Notes under the pieces: model-generated
What the model saw: the letters and a program-made list of their open reading frames with translations, nothing else
What the model was told of the DNA's origin: nothing
Database searches by the model: none
In this document: positions 1 through 4,301 of the stretch, piece by piece
How the letters are laid out: every line of letters begins with the position of its first letter
How positions within the stretch are numbered: the stretch's first letter is position 1
Made by a program: the position numbers and the translations under genes
NCBI GenBank assembly: GCA_025355255.1
Contig: JANYAA010000073.1
Coordinates: 1-5,461 of the forward strand
From: Chloroflexota bacterium
Lineage (GTDB): Bacteria > Chloroflexota > Limnocylindria > Limnocylindrales > CSP1-4
Length of the DNA stretch: 5,461 bases
Direction: 5' to 3'

Positions 1-246
1 GCCGCCGGCGAGCGCTTCATCGTGGAGCGGGCGGGCCAGCCGGTGGCCGCCATCGTGCCGCTGCGGGATCTGGAGCAGCTGGACCCGGCGCGTGAGCGCG
101 AACGGCGGCACGCAGCGCTCAGGGAGATCGAACTCAGGCGCCCACTCGCGCCGCGAGCCGGGCTGTCAAATGACGAGATCGTGGCCGAAATCCGCGCAGC
201 CCGCGAGGAGCGGACCCAGCGGATCATCAACGCCGCGTCGGCATGA
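1..246 (+). CDS. Phd/YefM-type antitoxin, C-terminal part (5' end outside window)
   Basis: The reading frame is open from base 1, so the true start lies upstream; a GTG at 22 is internal and not a credible start. The visible 81 residues begin AAGERFIVERAGQPVAAIVP, which matches the second half of the Phd/YefM/VapB DNA-binding fold (strand with 'G-x-x-x-x-V-x-R-x-G-x-P-V-A-x-x-V/I-P'), followed by a charged Arg/Glu-rich linker and a C-terminal segment LSNDEIVAEIRAAREER. That tail resembles the toxin-neutralising helix of antitoxins paired with PIN toxins. By family knowledge, it would bind VapC and repress its own promoter. The stop overlaps the toxin start as ATGA (243-246), which fixes it as the antitoxin of the next gene. 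The DNA-binding N terminus is not visible, so Phd versus other antitoxin classes cannot be settled fully. Confidence 0.83.
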   Translation, partial: AAGERFIVERAGQPVAAIVPLRDLEQLDPARERERRHAALREIELRRPLAPRAGLSNDEIVAEIRAAREERTQRIINAASA

Positions 247-671
247 CCGTCACGCATGAGCGGCCGCCGGTCGTTGTGGACGCATCCGTCGCCGTGGCTC
301 TGGCACTGCGCGAGCGCCAGACGGTGACCGCAGCCTGGGACCAATGGATTGACGAGGACCGGATGCTCCTTGCCACCGCCGTCGGCTGGAGCGAGATCGG
401 TAACGCGCTGCTCCATCGCCTCGACGGGGACCCAGCGGAAGCCGCGCTTGCGGTGTGGTCGGTCCAGCGGGCCGGCCTTGAAACGGCGGACCGCGGGCCT
501 GCCGGTGTTCGGTTCGCGCTTGACCTGGCCGCTCGTCACCAGCTCTCCGTCTACGACGCAACCTACTTGTGGCTGGCCATCGACATCGAGGGCGAGCTGG
601 CCACGCTCGACGTGGCCCTTGCGCGGGCGGCTGAGGCTGAGGGCGTCGCACTGGCGTTGCAGCCGTCATGA
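243..671 (+). CDS. vapC: PIN-domain ribonuclease toxin, VapC-type
   Basis: This 142-aa protein has the normal size of a single-domain PIN toxin. The four acidic Mg2+-binding positions are visible: Asp13 in VVVDASV, Glu51 in the typical W-S-E-I-x-N-x-L segment, Asp105 in SVYDATYLWLA, and Asp123 in LATLDVALARAA. By family knowledge such proteins are Mg2+-dependent endoribonucleases that cleave tRNA, rRNA or mRNA and are held inactive by the upstream antitoxin; the target of this one cannot be inferred. The ATG at 243 overlaps the antitoxin stop and has no clear Shine-Dalgarno sequence, pointing to translational coupling, which would keep antitoxin in excess. Its stop (669-671) overlaps the next ATG in the same way. 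All catalytic residues are intact, so it looks functional rather than decayed. Confidence 0.93.
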   Translation: MTVTHERPPVVVDASVAVALALRERQTVTAAWDQWIDEDRMLLATAVGWSEIGNALLHRLDGDPAEAALAVWSVQRAGLETADRGPAGVRFALDLAARHQLSVYDATYLWLAIDIEGELATLDVALARAAEAEGVALALQPS

Positions 672-1243
672 CGCAGGCGTTCCTGCTGGCATTCGGCGTC
701 ATCCTGCTGGCTGAGCTGGGCGACAAGAGCCAGCTCATGGCGCTGGCCTTTGCGGCGCGCTACCCGGCCCGCGTCGTGATCGTGGCCGTTTCAATTGCCA
801 CGCTCATCGTCCATGCGGGCTCGGTGCTGCTGGGCTCGGCCTTTGCGCTGGCTATCCCAACGCAGGCCATCCAGATCGTGGCCGGGCTCGCGTTCTTCGC
901 GTTTGCCGCCTGGACCATGCGCGGCGACTCGCTGGGCGAGGCGGAGGAGGACCGCGCAGCCAAGTCCGGGCGCTGGGCACTGGTCACCATCGGCACAGCC
1001 TTCTTTCTGGCGGAGCTGGGCGACAAGACGATGCTCGCGACGATCACGCTCGCCACCACCGAGGAGCCCATCGGCACGTGGCTGGGCTCAACCGTGGGCA
1101 TGGTGGCGGCCGATGCCCTTGCCATCCTGATTGGCTCAATCCTCGGCACGCGGATGCCGGAGCGGGCAATCAAGGTGTTTGCCTCGGCGGCGTTCGTTGT
1201 GTTTGGGGTGATCCTCATCGTCGAGGCGCTGCACCTGGTGTAG
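668..1243 (+). CDS. UPF0016 / TMEM165-Gdt1 family divalent cation (Mn2+/Ca2+) transporter
   Basis: This 191-aa, very hydrophobic protein is built as two homologous halves. Each half opens with the family signature E-x-G-D-(K/R)-(S/T): ELGDKS at residues 16-21 and ELGDKT at 116-121, exactly 100 residues apart. About six membrane helices can be seen (roughly 2-26, 35-57, 65-83, 104-127, 135-159, 167-190), with a charged, Glu/Asp/Arg-rich cytosolic-type loop at 84-102. In characterised members (yeast Gdt1, human TMEM165, cyanobacterial Mnx, Vibrio MneA) the acidic motifs form the cation path for Mn2+ or Ca2+ export; which ion is used here is inference. The ATG lies in an ATGA overlap with the toxin stop and has no good Shine-Dalgarno sequence, so expression is probably tied to the toxin-antitoxin unit. 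A strong hairpin follows the stop. Confidence 0.94.
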   Translation: MTQAFLLAFGVILLAELGDKSQLMALAFAARYPARVVIVAVSIATLIVHAGSVLLGSAFALAIPTQAIQIVAGLAFFAFAAWTMRGDSLGEAEEDRAAKSGRWALVTIGTAFFLAELGDKTMLATITLATTEEPIGTWLGSTVGMVAADALAILIGSILGTRMPERAIKVFASAAFVVFGVILIVEALHLV

Positions 1244-1250
1244 CGCCGGA

Positions 1251-1282
1251 CCGCCGCGGGCGTCCTTTGCGCCCTGTGGCGG
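1251..1282 (+). terminator. GC-rich hairpin after the transporter gene, possible terminator
   Basis: Seven bases after the transporter stop, 1251-1262 can pair with 1270-1282. This gives 12 base pairs with one bulged T (1275), one G-T pair (1256/1277) and a 7-base loop (1263-1269, tcctttg). It would be a very stable RNA hairpin at the expected place for the end of the vapC-transporter unit. No T-tract follows, so it is not a textbook intrinsic terminator; it could also block 3' exonucleases. Its 3' arm overlaps by three bases (1280-1282) the left arm of the longer inverted repeat described separately, so the two folds exclude each other at that point. Confidence 0.45.
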
Positions 1283-1406
1283 CCCAACGGTTGCGCGCCG
1301 AGACGGTTCACCCTCCGGGGACGCACTTGTTGCGCCGATCTGCCCTGTCGCGCGACAAGTGGCGCACGGGGGGGCCGGATTGTTCCGTGGCGGAACCGTT
1401 GGGCCG
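1280..1406. repeat. Nested inverted repeats in the gap before the MBL-fold gene
   Basis: A perfect 13-bp inverted repeat is formed by 1280-1292 (cggcccaacggtt) and 1394-1406 (aaccgttgggccg). Inside it, 1324-1335 pairs with 1350-1361 over 12 positions (11 Watson-Crick, one G-T) with a 14-base loop. A small perfect hairpin, ttccg-tgg-cggaa, sits at 1383-1395. The hexamer acggtt occurs at 1287-1292 and again at 1303-1308 (16 bp start to start), so the right arm has two possible partners. The 1244-1463 gap shows no gene and no clear sigma-70-type promoter. The layout fits a structured 5' leader of the hydrolase mRNA or a regulator-binding site; no known riboswitch class was recognised. Confidence 0.5.
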
Positions 1407-1452
1407 TCGTGCGGCTGGGCATTACGCTGGGGACCCACCAGCACTCACAGGC

Positions 1453-1457
1453 AGGAG
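1453..1457 (+). promoter_or_regulatory. Ribosome binding site deciding the MBL-fold gene start
   Basis: AGGAG lies 6 bases upstream of ATG 1464. It favours that ATG over the in-frame GTG at 1359, which would add 35 residues unlike the family and would extend translation through the inverted-repeat region. Confidence 0.8.
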
Positions 1458-1463
1458 CCCAAT

Positions 1464-2015
1464 ATGACCAGCGTCCACCTGCTCCACGCCGGCTACACAA
1501 CGGGCGGCGTCGGCTCGTCCATCGCGCTCGTCCGAGACGGTGAGGCGCTGATCGTGGTGGATCCCGGCATGGTCAAGTCCAGATCCCTGATCCTCGAACC
1601 GCTTGCCGCGCTGGACGTTGTGCCAGAGGCCGTCACGCACGTCTTCCTGAGCCACCACCACCCGGATCACACCATCAACATCGCGCTGTTTCCCAACGCC
1701 GAGGTGGTGGACTTCTGGGCGCGCTACATCGGCGACCAGTGGCTAAACCACGATGGCGACGGGTACCGGCTGGCGCCGCACTCGCAGCTATGGGTGACGC
1801 CTGGGCACACCGGCGAGGACGCCTCGCTCATCGTTGAGGCGGACGACGCGGTCTACGCCATGACCCACGCGTGGTGGCACCAGGACATGACCCCCGCGAT
1901 TGACCCGCTGGGCGACGACCAGGCCGCCATCGAGGTGTCGCGCGCCCGGATCCTTGCGGCTGCCGACGTCGTCATCCCCGGGCACGGCGGCCCGTTCCGG
2001 GTGCCCGGCCGGTAG
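1464..2015 (+). CDS. MBL-fold metallo-hydrolase, MBLAC1-like, with altered metal-site Asp
   Basis: This 183-aa protein has the metallo-beta-lactamase fold. It shows the early VVDPG strand-turn (Asp33), the core zinc motif H-x-H-x-D-H as HHHPDH (64-69), a third metal His in TPGHTGEDAS (His115), and a C-terminal PGHGGPF (His174). Its short length and the HHHPDHTxNxALFP context resemble the MBLAC1-like branch of small hydrolases rather than beta-lactamases or glyoxalase II. In most members the strand after the PGHTG motif ends in GD, whose Asp bridges the two metals. Here that place reads YAMTHAWWHQD (131-141), with His135 in line with the Asp, so the metal set may differ; from memory, THxWW-like variants occur in some GC-rich bacteria. 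The substrate is unknown. The start at 1464 is supported by AGGAG at 1453-1457. The peptidase gene follows 52 bp downstream and may be co-transcribed. Confidence 0.92.
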   Translation: MTSVHLLHAGYTTGGVGSSIALVRDGEALIVVDPGMVKSRSLILEPLAALDVVPEAVTHVFLSHHHPDHTINIALFPNAEVVDFWARYIGDQWLNHDGDGYRLAPHSQLWVTPGHTGEDASLIVEADDAVYAMTHAWWHQDMTPAIDPLGDDQAAIEVSRARILAAADVVIPGHGGPFRVPGR

Positions 2016-2032
2016 CAGGTCCCCCCCCTAAA

Positions 2033-2060
2033 CCCGGTCTCCGGCGCTGCAACCGGGAGG
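2033..2060 (+). promoter_or_regulatory. Hairpin overlapping the ribosome binding site of the S51-type peptidase gene
   Basis: The Shine-Dalgarno sequence GGGAGG (2055-2060) stands 7 bases before ATG 2068. Its first three bases belong to accggg (2052-2057), which can pair with cccggt (2033-2038) across a 13-base loop. Such a stem could partly hide the ribosome binding site. The six-base stem is modest and may be chance in GC-rich DNA. Confidence 0.4.
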
Positions 2061-2067
2061 CTGCCCT

Positions 2068-2802
2068 ATGCTCACCCCGATGCGAGGTCCCGTGGCGCTT
2101 GTCGGCGCCGGTGAGTTTCTGGACGAGATGGCTGAGATCGATCGCGGCCTGCTGGCGTCAACCGGTCGTCCGCGCCCGCGTGTCGTGATCCTGCCGACGG
2201 CGTCCGCGCCTGACGGCGAAGAAGTCTTCCAGGGCTGGGCGGATCGCGGTGTTGACCACTTCGCACGCCTTGGCGCCGAGGTGGAGCCAGTCATGGTGCG
2301 GACGCCAGAAGAGGGCTTCCAGCCCGCGGCCATCCAGGCGATCGGCGAGGCGGACCTTGTCTACATGTCGGGCGGCAGCCCCCGCCATCTCCTCGGGGTG
2401 CTCACGGGATCTCCCTTGGCTGACGCCATCCGCGAGGCCAACGACCGCGGTGCGGTGATCGCGGGGTGTTCAGCCGGCGCCATGGTGATGGTTGGCCGGC
2501 TGATGGACTTCCGCGTCGTGCCGAGGCTGCGAATGCCCGTGCCGTTCCCCGTGCGCTGGCGGGCCGGCCTCGGGCTGGTGGACAACGTCGCCGTCCTCCC
2601 GCACTACGATGCCTTCCCGGAGCCGCTCTCGGCCGCGTTCGCGCTGCAGTCGCCGCGCGGCGGCGTGGTGCTGGGAATTGACGAGGACACGGCGGTTGTA
2701 GGCCGCAGCGGCGCGTGGCAGGTGTTTGGCCGCGGCCGGGTCACCGTGTGGCGCGGGCGCCACCGCGAGCGGTTCCGCAAGGGCGAGGCGTTCCGCCTGT
2801 AG
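2068..2802 (+). CDS. Serine peptidase, S51 family / cyanophycinase-like
   Basis: This 244-aa protein has the class I glutamine-amidotransferase-like fold of peptidase family S51 (dipeptidase E, cyanophycinase). In order: an N-terminal strand GPVALVGAGEF (7-17), RVVILPTAS (38-46), the segment LVYMSGGSPRHLL (97-109), the nucleophile elbow AGCSAGAMVM (132-141) with Ser135 as likely nucleophile, LPHYD (177-181) with His179 as likely catalytic base, and GIDEDTAVV (203-211), a common S51 C-terminal strand. By family knowledge these enzymes cleave Asp-containing dipeptides or isopeptides such as beta-Asp-Arg of cyanophycin. No cyanophycin synthetase gene is visible here, so the substrate is open. 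No signal peptide is evident, so a cytosolic location is likely. The start at 2068 is supported by GGGAGG at 2055-2060; an in-frame ATG at 2080 is a weaker option. A pairing of 2794-2799 with 2822-2827 spans the stop but is weak as a terminator. Confidence 0.86.
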   Translation: MLTPMRGPVALVGAGEFLDEMAEIDRGLLASTGRPRPRVVILPTASAPDGEEVFQGWADRGVDHFARLGAEVEPVMVRTPEEGFQPAAIQAIGEADLVYMSGGSPRHLLGVLTGSPLADAIREANDRGAVIAGCSAGAMVMVGRLMDFRVVPRLRMPVPFPVRWRAGLGLVDNVAVLPHYDAFPEPLSAAFALQSPRGGVVLGIDEDTAVVGRSGAWQVFGRGRVTVWRGRHRERFRKGEAFRL

Positions 2803-3122
2803 CGCGCGACGTCGGGGCGGCCAGGCGCGTGAGGACCCAAGCATGTCCCTGACGGGCATCGGCTGGCATGGGCATCGCTTTCGACTATCGTCCTCTGGGC
2901 GACATCGGCCACAAGTTGTGCCAGCCGACCTGTCGCAATCGACCACGAGACTCGATCTGCGAGCCGGGAGCAATGGGGGCGCCCGGTCCGCAACCGGGTC
3001 CCGGGGGCTGACCGGCCTGGGCTAGATGCGGCCGCGTGGGGGGAGGCGCGCTGTGACCGCTCAGGGACGGCTGCTCGCGGGGCCCGGTCGGCACGCGCGC
3101 AAGACATGGAGGCGTGGACACG
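2803..3122. other. 320-bp gap without a convincing gene, containing three successive hairpins
   Basis: No coding sequence with family features was seen. A short plus-strand frame from ATG 2843 to 3025 (60 codons) has no ribosome binding site and low-complexity, Arg/Gly/Ser-rich content. The gap does hold consecutive stems. Stem A pairs 2859-2868 with 2919-2928 (10 perfect pairs, plus two possible G-T pairs inward). Stem B pairs 2933-2942 with 2952-2962 (10 pairs, one bulged C at 2957, 9-base loop). Stem C pairs 2982-2987 with 2993-2998 (6 pairs, loop ccgca). Stem C may be enclosed by 2963-2967 with 3012-3016. An 8-bp direct repeat gggcatcg occurs at 2854-2861 and 2870-2877. This could be a structured leader of the nuclease mRNA, a small RNA, or regulator sites; no known RNA family was recognised. 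Confidence 0.45.
3108..3112 (+). promoter_or_regulatory. Ribosome binding site deciding the nuclease start
   Basis: GGAGG at 3108-3112 is the only good Shine-Dalgarno sequence. The GTG at 3114 is one base away, too close for initiation. The in-frame GTG at 3123 is 10 bases away and gives MLRLLHTADVHLG, a typical SbcD/Mre11 N terminus, so 3123 is preferred. Confidence 0.65.
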
Positions 3123-4301
3123 GTGCTTCGGCTGCTGCACACCGCTGACGTGCATCTGGGCGCTCGCCATGCCGATATGGGTGAGGCCGCGGCAGCGCAG
3201 CGGGAGCGCCAATTTGCCGCATTCAAGGCCGCCATCGATCTCGCGCTGACGGAGCGCGTAGACCTGGTGCTCGTCGCCGGGGACCTCTTTGACTCCAATG
3301 TCCAGCCGCGGCGCTCGGTGGAACGGGTGGCCGCGGAGCTCGCCCGCCTTGCGGAGGCGCGGGTGCGCGCCGTCATGATCCCGGGCACGCACGACGTGTA
3401 TGACCGCGCGTCCGTCTACCGCGCGTACGACCTCCCGGCGATGGCCGGCAGCAGCGGGCCAACCGGGCTCATCACGCTGCTCACCCCGGAGCGCCCGTGG
3501 GTCCACATCGAGGCCCTGGACACCGTTGTTCACGGCCCTGTCTTCGCCACCAAGCGCGCGCCATACAGCCCCCTGCGAGACCTCCCGGCGGCCATTGCCG
3601 CATCGCCGGGGGCCACTTGGCGCATCGGCCTGCTGCATGCCACGGTCGCCATCCCGGGCAGGGTGGAGCAGGACGAGGTGGTCATCACCACCGGCGAGAT
3701 TGCCGCAAGCGGGCTTGACTATCTGGCGCTGGGGCATTGGCACTCGGCGCAGAGCGCACGGGCGGGCGCGGTGACGTTTGCCTATGCCGGTGCGCCGGAG
3801 CCGGTCGCCGTGGACCAGGATCGCGCTGGCAAGGTGCTGCTGGTCGCGCTGGATGAGCGCGACGGGCGCCGCAGCGTGGTTGTCGAAGAGCGGGTGGTAG
3901 GCCGGACGCGCTTTGCCAAACTGGACATCGATGCCGGTTCCGTGGCGTCCCAGCCGGACCTCGTGGCGAGGCTCGCCGCGCACGCAGACCCGGAGCTGGT
4001 GCTTGACGTGCGGCTCACGGGCGTTCGCGAGGATGACTTGGATCTGGAGTTCAGCGAGATAGAGGTTGCGCTCAAGGCCTCGTTTCTGCGGCTGCGGCTC
4101 CGGGACGCGAGCATGACGGCGCCTGTCGCTGGCCCACTGCCGCCGGCCGAGACCGTTGCTGGCGCATTCCTCCGCAATCTCGGCGAGCGGATCGCCGCGC
4201 TGGAGGCAGCCGAGCAGGGCGACACCTCGGCTGCCGCGGAGCTGCGCGACGCGTTGCGGCTCGGCCGCCTGCTGCTTGCCGGCCACGAGGTGACCCTGTG
4301 A
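3123..4301 (+). CDS. Mre11/SbcD-like (YhaO-like) metallophosphoesterase, DNA repair exonuclease subunit
   Basis: This 392-aa protein is of Mre11/SbcD size. Phosphoesterase motifs run in order: DVH (Asp9, His11), AGDLFD (Asp54), PGTHDVYD (87-94, His90), LLHATV (His172) and GHWHS (His205, His207). Together they form the two-metal Mn2+ site used for 3'-5' exonuclease and endonuclease cleavage in the family. The third motif is normally GNHD; here Thr89 replaces the metal-binding Asn, while His90 and Asp91 are kept. The 210-392 part fits the capping and ATPase-binding regions but carries no motif I can name. The stop overlaps the next gene's start (GTGA, 4298-4301), the usual arrangement of sbcD-sbcC and yhaO-yhaN, so the product probably forms a complex with the Rad50-like ATPase in processing DNA ends. 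The start choice rests on GGAGG at 3108-3112; GTG 3114 would add three residues. Confidence 0.9.
   Translation: MLRLLHTADVHLGARHADMGEAAAAQRERQFAAFKAAIDLALTERVDLVLVAGDLFDSNVQPRRSVERVAAELARLAEARVRAVMIPGTHDVYDRASVYRAYDLPAMAGSSGPTGLITLLTPERPWVHIEALDTVVHGPVFATKRAPYSPLRDLPAAIAASPGATWRIGLLHATVAIPGRVEQDEVVITTGEIAASGLDYLALGHWHSAQSARAGAVTFAYAGAPEPVAVDQDRAGKVLLVALDERDGRRSVVVEERVVGRTRFAKLDIDAGSVASQPDLVARLAAHADPELVLDVRLTGVREDDLDLEFSEIEVALKASFLRLRLRDASMTAPVAGPLPPAETVAGAFLRNLGERIAALEAAEQGDTSAAAELRDALRLGRLLLAGHEVTL

Noticed and set aside
1392..1428. GGAACC at 1392-1397 as an ECF-sigma -35 box
   Set aside because: No matching -10 element at the usual 15-17 base spacing was found, and the bases belong to the inverted-repeat arm.
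1359..1463. Upstream GTG extension of the MBL-fold gene
   Set aside because: The added residues are Gly/Arg/Trp-rich with no family match, they run through the inverted repeat, and a good ribosome binding site precedes ATG 1464.
760..1500. A 246-codon open frame on the minus strand opposite the transporter
   Set aside because: Its composition is shadow-like and it has no recognisable motif, while the plus-strand transporter carries both ELGDK signatures.
2021..2028. Run of eight C after the MBL-fold stop
   Set aside because: This is a homopolymer in non-coding DNA. It may carry a length error from sequencing, but no gene depends on it.
2843..3025. A 60-codon plus-strand frame in the gap before the nuclease
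   Set aside because: It has no Shine-Dalgarno sequence before the ATG, a biased Arg/Gly/Ser composition, and overlaps all three hairpins. A small protein cannot be excluded but is not supported.
2604..4286. A 560-codon open frame on the minus strand
   Set aside because: It lies antisense to the nuclease gene, is rich in Arg/Pro/His/Ala as expected from reading GC-rich coding DNA backwards, shows no domain motif, and conflicts with the clear plus-strand motifs.
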